Below, one piece after another: positions 24,292 through 34,054 of a stretch of 38,584 nucleotides of DNA. This DNA comes from Treponema sp. GTDB lineage: Bacteria > Spirochaetota > Spirochaetia > Treponematales > Breznakiellaceae. Both the position numbers and the translations under genes were made by a program. Below the pieces are notes generated by a model. That model was given only the letters and a program-made list of their open reading frames with translations, was not told where the DNA came from and ran no database searches. The stretch lies in the NCBI GenBank assembly GCA_009781475.1, contig WQYB01000019.1, positions 1 through 38,584 of the forward strand. Direction: 5' to 3'. Within the stretch, counting starts at the first letter, position 1. Every line of letters begins with the position of its first letter.

Positions 24292-24846
24292 ATGAAAGAA
24301 GATGTAAAAGAAATCGCAGCTCGCGTAAAAGAACTGCGGGAAATCTCGGAAATCAGCGCTGAAGCTCTATCACAAGAACTCGGATTTAAACCAACAGAAT
24401 ATATATCATGGGAAAACGGAGAGAAAGATTTTTCTGTAGGTGCTCTTGTAGAAATAGCAGCCCGCTTTAAAGTTGATTTATCAGAATTAATAAGCGGCAA
24501 AGCATCAAAACTAAAAACATTTTGCGTTACGCGATCAGGACAGGCTCCTGAAGTAAGCCGCCGCCCGATGTACGGCTACTGGAACCTTGCATACAATTTT
24601 CACGGTAAAAAAGCGGAACCTTTTTTAGTTGAAGCCGCCGCTGAAACAGGAGAAAAACCTGTTAATTTAAATACACATCCGGGTCAAGAATTTAACTATG
24701 TATTGGAGGGGCGGCTGCTGATATCGATCAGCGGCCATGATATTGAACTCAATCCCGGCGACTGCGTTTATTACAATTCCACCGAGCCGCATGGCATGAA
24801 AGCATTGGATGGAAAAGCAGCTCGTTTTTTAGCCATAGTCTTTTAA
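24292..24846 (+). CDS. XRE-cupin transcriptional regulator
   Basis: The 184-aa protein has an N-terminal helix-turn-helix (about residues 8-62; SAEALSQELGFKPTEYISWE) and a C-terminal cupin (about 110-184; HPGQEFNYVLEGRL, then LNPGDCVYYNSTEPHGM). Such regulators sense a small molecule or its metal complex through the cupin. GGGGG precedes the ATG. It lies 26 bases ahead of the acyl-CoA synthetase and probably controls that operon; this pairing is common in anaerobes. The ligand could be the acid, or the CoA ester, that the next enzyme handles. Confidence 0.87.
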   Translation: MKEDVKEIAARVKELREISEISAEALSQELGFKPTEYISWENGEKDFSVGALVEIAARFKVDLSELISGKASKLKTFCVTRSGQAPEVSRRPMYGYWNLAYNFHGKKAEPFLVEAAAETGEKPVNLNTHPGQEFNYVLEGRLLISISGHDIELNPGDCVYYNSTEPHGMKALDGKAARFLAIVF

Positions 24847-24871
24847 ATACTTAACATTAGGAGAGTTATTT

Positions 24872-26581
24872 ATGTCACTGCTTGACAAATATTTGCCAAG
24901 AAAAGAATTTGAATCCTACGAGGATTTTTATAAAAATTATAAAGTTAATATCCCTGAAAATTTTAATTTCGCATACGATGTAATCGATGTGCTCGCAAAA
25001 GAAAAACCAAACGAGCGCTCATTACAATGGTGCGATGAAAAGGGAGCGGATGCGGCTTTTACTTTTGCACAAATGAAAGATTTATCCGACAAAGCCGCCA
25101 ATGTTTTGCGTGATGCCGGAATCGGCAAGGGCGACCCTGTTATGCTGGTGTTAAAACGCCGCTGGGAATACTGGCCTTTACTGCTTGCCCTGCACAAACT
25201 TGGAGCCATTGCAATTCCTGCAACTCATCTTTTAACAACCAAAGATATTGTTTACAGGTGCAATGCCGCAGACATAAAAGGAATTATTTGTGTAGACGAT
25301 CCAGACCTTATGCAGCGCATCGACGAAGCAAAAGCAATGATGGAACAAAGTGATGAATCATGCGGAATTATGTCATTAAAATACAAAGCGTATGTACGTT
25401 CAGTTCATAATCCGGCAAATCAAATGTTAGTATCAGAGCAATGGGTTGATTTTAAACCGCTGATGGAAAAAGCATCAAGTGATTTTTCAAAACCATCCAA
25501 TACAAACTCTAATACGGATATAATGCTTTTGTATTTTACATCCGGCACGACAGGAATGCCGAAAATGGTACGGCTCGATTATACATATCCGCTTGGGCAT
25601 ATCGCAACCGCAAGATACTGGCATCAAGTTATACAAAACGGATTACATCTTACAGTCGCCGATACCGGTTGGGCAAAAGCAGCCTGGGGATGTATTTACG
25701 GGCAATGGCTATGTGAAGCCGGCATTTTTATTTACGATTACGACCGTTTTGTGCCTACGACAATGCTGGAAATAATGAGTAAATATAAACTGACAAGTTT
25801 TTGCGCTCCGCCTACGATATATCGTTTTTTTATTAAAGAAGATTTAAAGAAATACGATTTTTCAGCTTTAAAACATTGCTGTGTTGCAGGTGAACCTTTA
25901 AACCCAGAAATTTTCGAAAAGTTTCTTGCAGGCACTGGAATAAAATTGAGGGAATGCTACGGACAAACAGAATTAACTGTCTCTTTGTGCACATGGCCGT
26001 GGCTGGAACCCAAACCCGGGTCGATGGGTAAACCTGCGCCGGGTTATGATATCGATCTTTTGCGTGAAGACGGTTCATCCTGCAATATGGGTGAAGAAGG
26101 TCAAATCGTTGTCAGAACAGATAAGCAAAAACCTTATGGAATGTTCGGCGGCTATTACCGTGATAAAACCCTGACAGACAGTGTATGGAAAAATGATATA
26201 TACTATACAGGTGATGTTGCATGGAAAGACGAAGACGGTTATTATTGGTTTGTAGGGCGAAATGATGATGTTATTAAAAGTTCGGGCTACAGAATCGGAC
26301 CGTTTGAAGTAGAAAGCGCACTTATGGAACATCAGGCTGTACTTGAATGCGCCATCACAGGCGTTCCCGATCCAGATCGAGGCACTGTAGTTAAAGCAAC
26401 TGTCGTATTGGCGAAAGGATATACAGCATCAGAGGAATTAAAACTGGAATTACAGGAGCATGTAAAGAAAACTACAGCCCCGTACAAATATCCGCGAATT
26501 GTGGAATTTGTCAGCGAGCTTCCAAAAACAATCAGCGGTAAAATTCGCCGTGTGCAGATACGTGAAGAAGACAACAATTAA
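24872..26581 (+). CDS. AMP-forming acyl-CoA synthetase (acetyl/medium-chain type)
   Basis: The enzyme activates a carboxylic acid with ATP through an acyl-adenylate and passes it to CoA. Signature motifs are YFTSGTTGMPKM (about 221-232, phosphate loop), GECYGQTE-like RECYGQTE, YTGDVAWKDEDGYYWFVGR (about 445-463), SSGYRIGPFEVE, and the C-terminal catalytic lysine K557 in SGKIRR. The length of 569 aa and the hinge match ANL-family synthetases, closer to the acetyl/medium-chain branch than to long-chain FadD. AGGAGAG precedes the ATG. It lies between the XRE-cupin regulator and citrate synthase, which suggests that the product is acetyl- or propionyl-CoA. Confidence 0.9.
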   Translation: MSLLDKYLPRKEFESYEDFYKNYKVNIPENFNFAYDVIDVLAKEKPNERSLQWCDEKGADAAFTFAQMKDLSDKAANVLRDAGIGKGDPVMLVLKRRWEYWPLLLALHKLGAIAIPATHLLTTKDIVYRCNAADIKGIICVDDPDLMQRIDEAKAMMEQSDESCGIMSLKYKAYVRSVHNPANQMLVSEQWVDFKPLMEKASSDFSKPSNTNSNTDIMLLYFTSGTTGMPKMVRLDYTYPLGHIATARYWHQVIQNGLHLTVADTGWAKAAWGCIYGQWLCEAGIFIYDYDRFVPTTMLEIMSKYKLTSFCAPPTIYRFFIKEDLKKYDFSALKHCCVAGEPLNPEIFEKFLAGTGIKLRECYGQTELTVSLCTWPWLEPKPGSMGKPAPGYDIDLLREDGSSCNMGEEGQIVVRTDKQKPYGMFGGYYRDKTLTDSVWKNDIYYTGDVAWKDEDGYYWFVGRNDDVIKSSGYRIGPFEVESALMEHQAVLECAITGVPDPDRGTVVKATVVLAKGYTASEELKLELQEHVKKTTAPYKYPRIVEFVSELPKTISGKIRRVQIREEDNN

Positions 26582-26595
26582 AGGAGAGGTTAATT

Positions 26596-27930
26596 ATGGA
26601 TTTAAAGGAACATTTAAAAGAGATATCCGGCAACGATTATATCGATTCGGAATTATTCACAAAGTTCAGCGTAAAAAGGGGTTTGCGCAATGATGATGGT
26701 ACTGGCGTACTTGTCGGTCTTACACGTGTAGGTGATGTACACGGCTACGATGTAAAAGACGGCAAAAAAACTGCGGTTCCCGGCAAACTTTTTTACAGAG
26801 GAATTGATGTTGAAGAAATCGCTGCAGAAGCATCAAGCAAAAATCAATTTTGTTTTGAAGAAACAATTTATCTTCTTCTCTTTGGAAAACAGCCTAACAA
26901 AAAACAGTTAGAAGACTTTAACAAATTAATCGGCGAAAATCGCGCGCTTCCCAAAAACTTTATCGAAGATGTTATTTTAAGAGCGCCTTCCCGTGATATT
27001 ATGAATAAATTAGCATCCTCAGTTCTGGCATTATATCCGTACGATGAAGACCCCGAAGGTCAGACACCGGAAAACGTACTTCGCCAGTGTATCGAACTTA
27101 TCGCACGTTTTCCAAGCATCGCAGCGTATTCCTATATGTCAAAAAAACATAATTTTGACAGAGAAAGTTTGATCATTCACCAGGTTGATCCTTCATTGTC
27201 CGCGGCTGAAACATTACTTTCGTTAATCAGACCCGATAAAAAATACACGCAATATGAAGCGCAGCTTTTAGATCTCGCTTTGGTTCTGCACGCTGAACAC
27301 GGCGGCGGTAACAATTCAACATTTACTGTACACGTTGTTACATCATCTGACACAGATACTTTCTCTGCAATCGCAGCGGGTATCGGTTCTCTTAAAGGTT
27401 ATAAACACGGCGGAGCAAACTCCAAAGTTATCGAAATGATGGACGACATCAAGAAAAATGTTAAAAACTGGGAAAGCGAAGAAGAAGTTTCCGCATATCT
27501 TGAAAAGATTTTAAAAGGTCAGGCTTACGACGGAACAAAACTTATATACGGTCAAGGTCACGCCGTTTACACAATCACTGACCCAAGAGCAAGCCTTTTA
27601 CGTGACAAAGCAAAAGCACTTGCAGAAGAAAAAGGCATGATCAAAGAATTTAATCTTCACTGCCTGATTGAACAGCTTGTCCCTGTAGTCTTCAAAAAAG
27701 TAAAAGGTTCGGACAAAGATATTTGTACAAACGTAGATTTCTACTCAGGTTTTGTTTACAAAATGCTTGGTATCCCGGAAGATTTGAACACACCGATTTT
27801 CGCTGCAAGCCGTATCGCAGGCTGGTGCGCTCATCGCCTTGAAGAAATAATCGCAGGCGGCAGAATTATCCGCCCTGCTTACAAGTGCGTACAGCCTCAG
27901 CTGCAGTACACAAGTGTAGACAAGAGATAA
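26596..27930 (+). CDS. Citrate synthase (type I fold; possibly methylcitrate synthase)
   Basis: The enzyme condenses an acyl-CoA with oxaloacetate. Family residues are complete: H235 in LHAEHGGGNN, H271 in KHGGANSK, H322 in GQGHAVYTITDPRA and catalytic D381 in NVDFYSG. The length of 444 aa with a long N-terminal part is within the family range. It begins 15 bases after the acyl-CoA synthetase stop, with AAGGAGAGG as ribosome site, so one operon feeds activated acid straight into it. Sequence alone does not separate citrate from 2-methylcitrate synthesis. A hairpin after the stop is shared with the convergent peptidase gene. Confidence 0.93.
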   Translation: MDLKEHLKEISGNDYIDSELFTKFSVKRGLRNDDGTGVLVGLTRVGDVHGYDVKDGKKTAVPGKLFYRGIDVEEIAAEASSKNQFCFEETIYLLLFGKQPNKKQLEDFNKLIGENRALPKNFIEDVILRAPSRDIMNKLASSVLALYPYDEDPEGQTPENVLRQCIELIARFPSIAAYSYMSKKHNFDRESLIIHQVDPSLSAAETLLSLIRPDKKYTQYEAQLLDLALVLHAEHGGGNNSTFTVHVVTSSDTDTFSAIAAGIGSLKGYKHGGANSKVIEMMDDIKKNVKNWESEEEVSAYLEKILKGQAYDGTKLIYGQGHAVYTITDPRASLLRDKAKALAEEKGMIKEFNLHCLIEQLVPVVFKKVKGSDKDICTNVDFYSGFVYKMLGIPEDLNTPIFAASRIAGWCAHRLEEIIAGGRIIRPAYKCVQPQLQYTSVDKR

Positions 27931-27939
27931 ATAAAGAGT

Positions 27940-27998
27940 GTCCGCGGATTTTCACGGATTAAAATTAATAAAATTTAATTCAGCGTTAATCTGCGGAC
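27940..27998. terminator. Imperfect inverted repeat between convergent genes
   Basis: GTCCGCGGATT (27940-27950) pairs with AATCTGCGGAC (27988-27998) with one mismatch. AT-rich tracts lie in the loop and on the right side (TAATTTTTATTT). It probably ends transcription of citrate synthase and perhaps also of the M15 gene. Confidence 0.45.
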
Positions 27999-28004
27999 TA
28001 ATTT

Positions 28005-28895
28005 TTATTTAACATCATACCCATTTAATATTAATATTTCCGGTCTGTATTCAAAATGCATTGTATCAATCAACGCCCAATTACCGCCCCAGATAAAACC
28101 GTATTCTTCAAAAATATCTATAACTGCTTGCGGCGGCATATAATAAGTTTGACGATTTATCGCTATATTTCTCCTGGGGTTACTGTCATTCCATCTCCAA
28201 TAAGTAAGGCGGCCTCTTAAATCCCTTGGTAAAAGATCAACGGCAATTCCGTAAGAATGATTGCTTCGCCGGCTTGTACCTGCTATTACACGCCATGTCC
28301 ATCCATAAGTCGGAGAGCCGGTTACAAGTTCTTCTATCCATTCATTAATTGAATTATCAGAAAGAGCGGCAACACCTATACGTGCAGATATATGATCCAA
28401 TTTGGAAATTATATCAGAGTGAACCAGCATTTTTACGCCGAAAAAAGAATACTTTTCCTGCCATTCCCAGCTATTATCTTCTGTTTGTGAATTATATATA
28501 GTGTCAAACAAATAAGACGAACCTACAGAGTAAACAGGATTGTTTAAAAATATACGCCTTTGCGCTTCTGTTCCGGCAAAAGGATAAACATAAAAATCAT
28601 AAGGAAGATAATCCTGCCATTGATCACGTAAATGCTCAGGCAAAAACCTGCCTTGCGCATAATAAAAACGGCTGCCGTTAATTACCATCGTCCAGTCATC
28701 GTTAAGAAATTCAACATCGCTTATTTTATCAGGATACGCAAAATAAAAAGCCAGCATTATTCTGTATTGCGCTTCCAGATCATCTTCTATAAGTACTGTC
28801 GAAGGTACGGGTATTTGATCGTTAGCCTGCGCATAATTGAAACTAAAAAATAAAAATATAAAAACAAAGAAAACTCTTTGATTTTTATTTGTCAC
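28005..28895 (-). CDS. Secreted M15 (VanY/D-Ala-D-Ala carboxypeptidase-like) peptidase
   Basis: A signal peptide ending NYAQAN near residue 25 leads into a 270-residue exported protein. The metal-binding motif SNHSYGIAVD gives H213 and D220, and a C-terminal IDTMHFE supplies D277 and H280, completing the zinc site of the M15 family. The preceding RVIAGTSRRSNHS and the GGNW turn are also typical. It should trim peptidoglycan stem peptides in the periplasm. The start is GTG, and the sequence GTGA overlaps the stop of the EF-G paralogue by four bases, so it is translated by coupling. The N-terminal 120 residues are of unknown fold. Confidence 0.88.
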   Translation of the reverse strand: MTNKNQRVFFVFIFLFFSFNYAQANDQIPVPSTVLIEDDLEAQYRIMLAFYFAYPDKISDVEFLNDDWTMVINGSRFYYAQGRFLPEHLRDQWQDYLPYDFYVYPFAGTEAQRRIFLNNPVYSVGSSYLFDTIYNSQTEDNSWEWQEKYSFFGVKMLVHSDIISKLDHISARIGVAALSDNSINEWIEELVTGSPTYGWTWRVIAGTSRRSNHSYGIAVDLLPRDLRGRLTYWRWNDSNPRRNIAINRQTYYMPPQAVIDIFEEYGFIWGGNWALIDTMHFEYRPEILILNGYDVK

Positions 28896-30970
28896 TCATC
28901 CGCTTCCTGTACTTTAAACTCGGCGCGTGCTTTGATTACATCATCGGCTATACGTCCTGATATCGGAGCGTAATGACTGAACGCTACACTAAATGATCCT
29001 GTTCCCGATGTAATCGAACGCAGGTCTATCGAATAACGAAGAAGCTCAACATGAGGAACTTCGGCTCTTATTTCGGCAATACCGCCAGTAGAATCCTGAC
29101 CTAAAATTTTACCTCTCTTTCCTGAAAGGTCGCTCATAACATCGCCAAGATATTTTTCTTCGACAAATACAGTAAGGTTCATAACCGGTTCTAAAAGTGT
29201 AGGAGCAGCTTGCTTCATCGCTTCACGGAATGCTCCGCGGGATGCAATTCTAAATGATAATTCGTTTGAATCAACCGGATGGTACTTGCCGTCAACAACT
29301 TTTACTTCAACATCAACAACAGGATAACTTGCCATTGAACCGTGCAGCATTCCTTCGACAACACCTTTTTCTACACCGGGTATATAGTTCTTTGGAATAG
29401 CTCCGCCGAAAATCGCGTTAACAAACTGATAACCTTCACCCCGTACAAGAGGAGAGACTTCGAGCATAACCTTGCCGTACTGACCATGCCCTCCTGACTG
29501 TTTTTTGTGAGTATATTCAGCGCCTGCTTTTTTTGTAATTGTTTCCCGATACGCAATACGCGGGACTCGGGTTTCAACTTCGATCTTTTGGTTGGCTTTA
29601 ATTTTATCTAAAATAATATTTAACTGAAGCTCACCCATTCCGGAAATAACAGCTTCTTTGGTTTCGGCATTATAATTAAAACGGAATGTTTTGTCTTCTT
29701 CAGTGGCACGTACAAGGAACTCTCCCAGTTTGTCTTCGTCTTTTTTCGCAAGAGCATTTACCGCTACAGAGTGTACAGGTTCAGGTAATGCCAATGGAGC
29801 AAAACACTGACCGTCAGAAGCAGCCAAAGTATCGTTGGTTTTAAGCGTGGTTGCTTTGGTAATAATGCCAACATCACCTGCAAACAATTCCCTGACTTCT
29901 TCAAGTTTTTTACCCTGACAGGTATAAAGTTTACTAATACGCTCTTTTTTATTTTCCGAAACATTGATTGTTTCCGAATCCGCCGAAAGTTTGCCTGTAA
30001 TAATTTTTAACCACGAAAGTTTACCGGAGAACTGATCATAATTGGTTCTGATAACAAGAGCGGACAATGGTTTGTCAGGATCGATAGCTACAGGAGTTTC
30101 TTTGCCTTCACCGTCAATTGTCGCGTCTTTTGCCGTACGGGGATTAGGAGCGGCGTCAACAATAAAATCCATTAAAGGAACAATACCCGCGTTTTTTATC
30201 GGAGAGCCTGCAAATGCAGGTACATATTTATTTTCTGCCAATGCTTTTACAAGACCTATTTTCATTTCATCGATGGAAAGGGAGCCGTTTTCGATGTATT
30301 TTTCCATCAAGCTGTCATCGCCTTCGGCTGCCGCCTCAACTAATTTTTCACGGGCTGCCGCAACTGCATCTTTAAAATCTGCAGGGATAGCTTCTTCTTT
30401 TTCCACTGCATCGCCTTGCTGTATGTAGGCTTTTTCATGCAGTACATCGATAACACCTTTAAAACTGCCGCCGCCTCCCATAGGAATAGTAATAGGTACG
30501 CAGTCAACTTTTAACTTTTCTTTAATGTCAGCAAGTGTTTTATTAAAGTCGGCTTGATCGTTATCAAGTTTGGTAATGAAAACCCCTCTTGGTTTTCCGC
30601 AGTTGTCCAGATTACGCCAAAGTTTTACAGTTTCGATTTGAACACCGGATTTTCCATCAACCATCAATAAAGCAAATTCTGCCGCACGGAAACTGAGTAT
30701 TACAGCGCCGTTAAAGTCGGACGAACCGGGTGTATCAAAAAAGTTGATTTTTGTTCCATTTCTTTCGACATGACCCATAGCGGCATGTATCGATATTTTT
30801 CTCTCTATTTCTTCAGGACTGTAATCGCTGGTTGTCTTCCCCGAATCCAGGGTTTCCGCTCTTTGAATTACACCTCCTGCAAACAATAAATGTTCAAAAA
30901 GGGTAGATTTTCCGGTTTGACCGTGACCGGCAATGGCGACATTTCTAATTTTATCTGTTGAATGACTCAC
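28892..30970 (-). CDS. EF-G paralogue (EFG-II type translational GTPase)
   Basis: The 692-aa protein has all EF-G domains: GTPase 1-270, then domains II-V, including the QSGGHGQYGKV stretch of domain IV. It departs from canonical EF-G in its P loop (GHGQTGKS at 15-22 instead of GHVDAGKT) and in G4 (TKLD instead of NKMD), while G3 is DTPG. The switch I analogue is TTSDYSPEEIERKISI. These are marks of the EFG-II subgroup, which translocates weakly or has unknown function. It starts at GTG after AGGAG. A good promoter lies about 40 bases upstream, and the M15 peptidase gene follows with a GTGA overlap. Confidence 0.92.
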   Translation of the reverse strand: MSHSTDKIRNVAIAGHGQTGKSTLFEHLLFAGGVIQRAETLDSGKTTSDYSPEEIERKISIHAAMGHVERNGTKINFFDTPGSSDFNGAVILSFRAAEFALLMVDGKSGVQIETVKLWRNLDNCGKPRGVFITKLDNDQADFNKTLADIKEKLKVDCVPITIPMGGGGSFKGVIDVLHEKAYIQQGDAVEKEEAIPADFKDAVAAAREKLVEAAAEGDDSLMEKYIENGSLSIDEMKIGLVKALAENKYVPAFAGSPIKNAGIVPLMDFIVDAAPNPRTAKDATIDGEGKETPVAIDPDKPLSALVIRTNYDQFSGKLSWLKIITGKLSADSETINVSENKKERISKLYTCQGKKLEEVRELFAGDVGIITKATTLKTNDTLAASDGQCFAPLALPEPVHSVAVNALAKKDEDKLGEFLVRATEEDKTFRFNYNAETKEAVISGMGELQLNIILDKIKANQKIEVETRVPRIAYRETITKKAGAEYTHKKQSGGHGQYGKVMLEVSPLVRGEGYQFVNAIFGGAIPKNYIPGVEKGVVEGMLHGSMASYPVVDVEVKVVDGKYHPVDSNELSFRIASRGAFREAMKQAAPTLLEPVMNLTVFVEEKYLGDVMSDLSGKRGKILGQDSTGGIAEIRAEVPHVELLRYSIDLRSITSGTGSFSVAFSHYAPISGRIADDVIKARAEFKVQEADE

Positions 30971-31006
30971 AAAGGACTCCTTTGGAAATAGATTTCTATT
31001 TCTTAT

Positions 31007-31034
31007 ATTGTACTAATTGACAGTTTGATGTCAA
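31007..31034 (-). promoter_or_regulatory. Promoter of the EF-G paralogue/M15 unit
   Basis: On the minus strand a perfect -35 TTGACA (31029-31034), a 16-base spacer and -10 TACAAT (31007-31012) stand about 37 bases ahead of the GTG start. Confidence 0.6.
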
Positions 31035-31060
31035 GGCATGATTTTATACCGGCAAACAGA

Positions 31061-32884
31061 TTATTCAACCTTAAACCGTAAAACTTCTTTAACCAATTGG
31101 TCGATATTTTCCCGGTTTTTAATGCTAATATCACTGACCCGGCTTACAGCAACAGTAATTTGATCCGCTCCTGCGGTCATTTCGTTCATTCCGCCAGTAA
31201 TTTCCTGAGTTAGTCTTTCAAGATTTGTGCTTTCTTTTATTACTTCTTTGCTGCCGTTAAGCATTTCTGAAGAACCGCTTTGTACCTTCCGGGTTATTTC
31301 AGTTACATTACCGATACCATCAAGAACCTGCTTGCTTCCCGCTTCCTGCTCTTCCATTGCGTTACGGATAACTTCTTCCTGTTCCGTAACTTTTTTTACA
31401 TTTGTATCAATAGTTTCAAATCTGTCCATAACATTTACAGTTGAACGGGTTATCTTGTCGATAGAACTTTTTATCTTTTTCAAAACTATGCTGATTGTTT
31501 TGGATTGATCACTTGAACTTTCTGCAAGTTTTCTGATTTCACCGGCAACTACGGCAAACCCTTTCCCTGATTCACCTGCATGAGCCGCTTCTATCGCGGC
31601 ATTCATCGAAAGAAGATTTGTCTGACTTGCGATATTTTCCATAACAGTATTAATCGCCAAAAGCCCTTCTGATTCACGGGCAATTTCTTTTATATCAGCG
31701 GCTACTTCCTGTAACCCTGTATGACCTGCTTCTGAGGCTTCTTTAAGATCGATTACATTGCCGGCATTTTTTACAAGCGTATCTGTAACAGAGCGTGTAT
31801 TTGCAACCATTTGTTCAATCGCCGATGAAGCCTGAGAAACATAATGCCACTGGTCTCCTACCTGTTCATTGAGCTTGTTAATATTGCCAACGACCTGTTC
31901 CATAGTTGCGTGAGTTTCGCTTACGCTGGCGCTCTGGTTCATCATTCGATTTTGAATACTGCGGATATTTGCGGTTATTTCATTTATCGCCGCTGCGGTT
32001 TCATCCATGTTTGTCGCCAATTCTGTACCAGTATCGGCTAATATTCCGGTTCCTCTTTTAATGCTGATAATTAAATTACTTATTTTATTCAAAGTTAAAT
32101 TAAATGATTTGGCAAGCTCTCCTATCTCGTTTTGTTTTACATTCGTTATCCGCTTTGTTAAATCGCCATCCCCTTGAGAAATCTCTTTTAATATAAAATT
32201 GATTTCTTTTATCGGTTTAAAAATCATTCTTATAATGAACATTAACAGAACAATTCCAACGGCAATTGCAATTAAACCGGTGAATATCTGCTGCATTTCG
32301 ATTTCTAAAATTGCATGATGAAGTTCCTCTCCGTCAAAATCACAGGATACAAGCCCTACTATTGTCCCTGCAGAATTTTTGATCGGCGTATATATGGAAA
32401 TCAGCATACCCCATTCACCCTGATCCACAAGACCTGAAACTTCAGTGTTACCGCTAATCCATGCTTTTTTTAACGCATCATCATGACCGCTAACATCTTC
32501 TTCGTCTCCAAGAGCGGAAAAATGTTCTTCGTCATCGGGAGGAGCAGAGCCATCAATAATATACAGCCAAATATCCCCGTCTTTGGGTGCAATGGTATAC
32601 AAATAAAGACAGTTGGAAAACTCTTTTAATCCGAGCATAAAAAGCCTGGTTTCTTCATAAAAAGGATCATCTTCATCCAGTGATTTAACCAAGGCTTCAA
32701 AAGAGTCACCGTCTATATTAGCTGCCACTTTTTCTACCAGCGTTATTCCCTGCATAGCATAAACATCAACTACTGTCTTTGATAATTCGCGCACACCCAA
32801 TAATAACAGTACAGCAGTAAGAGCAACAATTAAAATAACAAAAAAGGCAACTAATCTGAATTTTAAGGAATTAAATAATTTCAT
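31061..32884 (-). CDS. Methyl-accepting chemotaxis protein
   Basis: The receptor signals through CheW/CheA to the flagellar motor. Two membrane helices (about 10-33 and 203-225) enclose a periplasmic sensor of about 170 residues with Cache-like features ([33 protein letters not shown]). A HAMP domain follows ([19 protein letters not shown]) and then the signalling coiled coil with the conserved tip ([20 protein letters not shown], then [15 protein letters not shown]). No C-terminal NWETF-type tether for CheR is present. I start at the ATG at 32882-32884 because GGAG precedes it; the frame extends eight codons further to an ATG without a ribosome site. It lies 30 bases after the YjbQ gene and is probably co-transcribed. 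The ligand is unknown. Confidence 0.94.
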   Translation of the reverse strand: MKLFNSLKFRLVAFFVILIVALTAVLLLLGVRELSKTVVDVYAMQGITLVEKVAANIDGDSFEALVKSLDEDDPFYEETRLFMLGLKEFSNCLYLYTIAPKDGDIWLYIIDGSAPPDDEEHFSALGDEEDVSGHDDALKKAWISGNTEVSGLVDQGEWGMLISIYTPIKNSAGTIVGLVSCDFDGEELHHAILEIEMQQIFTGLIAIAVGIVLLMFIIRMIFKPIKEINFILKEISQGDGDLTKRITNVKQNEIGELAKSFNLTLNKISNLIISIKRGTGILADTGTELATNMDETAAAINEITANIRSIQNRMMNQSASVSETHATMEQVVGNINKLNEQVGDQWHYVSQASSAIEQMVANTRSVTDTLVKNAGNVIDLKEASEAGHTGLQEVAADIKEIARESEGLLAINTVMENIASQTNLLSMNAAIEAAHAGESGKGFAVVAGEIRKLAESSSDQSKTISIVLKKIKSSIDKITRSTVNVMDRFETIDTNVKKVTEQEEVIRNAMEEQEAGSKQVLDGIGNVTEITRKVQSGSSEMLNGSKEVIKESTNLERLTQEITGGMNEMTAGADQITVAVSRVSDISIKNRENIDQLVKEVLRFKVE

Positions 32885-32914
32885 TTTTTCTCCATCATAC
32901 GCACACATATTTTA

Positions 32915-33331
32915 CTATTCGCCGATAATCTTTACAAGCAGCCGTTTTTTTCTCTGACCATCAAACTCGCCGTAAAAAATTTGCTCCCACGGTCCAAAGT
33001 GAAGTTTACCGCCTGTAACAGCAACAACAACTTCCCTACCCATAATTTGCCGTTTAAGGTGAGCGTCGGCGTTTATTTCTCCTGTGTTGTGTCTGTAAAA
33101 GGAGACAGGTTCATGAGGGGCAAGTTTTTCAAGCCAAACATCAAAATCGTGATGCAGCCCCGACTCATCATCATTTATAAAAACGCTTGCGGTAATGTGC
33201 ATGGCGTTAACAAGACAAAGTCCTTCCTGAATGCCGGACTCCCTTAACAGGGATTCAACTTCACCTGTAATATTGATAAATTCACGGATTTTTTTTGTAT
33301 TTACCCATAGTTCTTTCGTAATTGACTTCAT
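32915..33331 (-). CDS. YjbQ/UPF0047-family protein
   Basis: The 138-aa protein has the family's conserved His/Asp/Glu cluster: [38 protein letters not shown], and [19 protein letters not shown], a metal- and phosphate-binding pocket. Some members show weak thiamin-phosphate synthase activity, but the physiological role is uncertain. The length is normal. The ATG follows TAAG with no strong ribosome site. It is the first gene before the chemotaxis receptor, a pairing that I would not over-interpret. Confidence 0.9.
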   Translation of the reverse strand: MKSITKELWVNTKKIREFINITGEVESLLRESGIQEGLCLVNAMHITASVFINDDESGLHHDFDVWLEKLAPHEPVSFYRHNTGEINADAHLKRQIMGREVVVAVTGGKLHFGPWEQIFYGEFDGQRKKRLLVKIIGE

Positions 33332-33356
33332 ATCTTAGTTTACTATAATTTATAAC

Positions 33357-33386
33357 TTGCCTCAAGTATAAATTTTATGGTAATAT
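33357..33386 (+). promoter_or_regulatory. Promoter of tRNA-Leu
   Basis: TTGCCT (33357-33362) and TAATAT (33381-33386) are 18 bases apart, and the -10 box ends nine bases before the mature 5' end of the tRNA. Confidence 0.5.
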
Positions 33387-33395
33387 AAAAAAACA

Positions 33396-33478
33396 GCCGG
33401 CATGGCGGAATGGCAGACGCAGTAGACTCAAAATCTACCGCACGCGAGTGTGTATGAGTTCAAGTCTCATTGCCGGTA
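33396..33478 (+). tRNA. tRNA-Leu (anticodon CAA)
   Basis: The 83-base class II tRNA has acceptor GCCGGCA/TGCCGGT (first pair G-U), anticodon stem GTAGA/TCTAC around CTCAAAA giving CAA, a long variable arm (CGCACGCGAGTGTG region) and the T arm with TTCAAGT. It reads UUG codons. CCA is not encoded. A small CTTCT/AGAAG hairpin at 33523-33535 may help to end the transcript. Confidence 0.93.
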
Positions 33479-33547
33479 AAAGGTACGTTTATAAAAACAT
33501 TCATGATAAATTCAGCGAACGTCTTCTTTTAGAAGGAATTATTGTTA

Positions 33548-34054
33548 TTATATAATTTTTAATTCCATTTCATTCATGAAACCAGAACTATTAACAATTT
33601 TATTTTCTTCCAGTGCTATATTCTCATAACTTTTGTATAACTTTTTTAATAAAATGATTTTCTCTTTTGCGTCTTGTGCATACGGTGACTGCGGATACTC
33701 GCTGACAACTAAATTAAAATAGTGCTCTGATAAATTAAACGATAAATATATGTTATTTAAAATGGAAATTAATTCATCATAAGGTTTTGTTTCGAATGTG
33801 GTGTCCGGATTTCTTTTGTAAAAATAATTTGGATGAATGTTTTTATAATATTTTACACCGGTTTTATAATATTCATAATCCTGCTCTTTAACATTAATCT
33901 GGTTATTATCATTGGTTTTTAATTCATTTAATTTGTTGACCAACTTTACAGTAATTTCGTTATAAACTGATTCACAGAAACTGTCATTATGTAAATCTGG
34001 ATGATATTTTTTGATGAGTCCTTTTAATTGTTTAATGTATTCAGCTTTGTTCAA
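33548..34054 (-). CDS. J-domain-containing protein
   Basis: The first 25 residues contain LKGLIKKYHPDLHND, with the HPD tripeptide at 18-20 that stimulates Hsp70 ATPase. The J domain appears short, with helix III reduced. After a charged linker, residues of about 115-155 look like one TPR-type hairpin (YFNLVVSEYPQSPYAQDAKEKI). It may direct a DnaK-type chaperone to a specific client. The start is TTG, overlapping the esterase stop as TTGA, so translation is probably coupled to that gene. Strongly AT-rich and Asn/Lys-rich. Confidence 0.7.
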   Translation of the reverse strand: MNKAEYIKQLKGLIKKYHPDLHNDSFCESVYNEITVKLVNKLNELKTNDNNQINVKEQDYEYYKTGVKYYKNIHPNYFYKRNPDTTFETKPYDELISILNNIYLSFNLSEHYFNLVVSEYPQSPYAQDAKEKIILLKKLYKSYENIALEENKIVNSSGFMNEMELKII

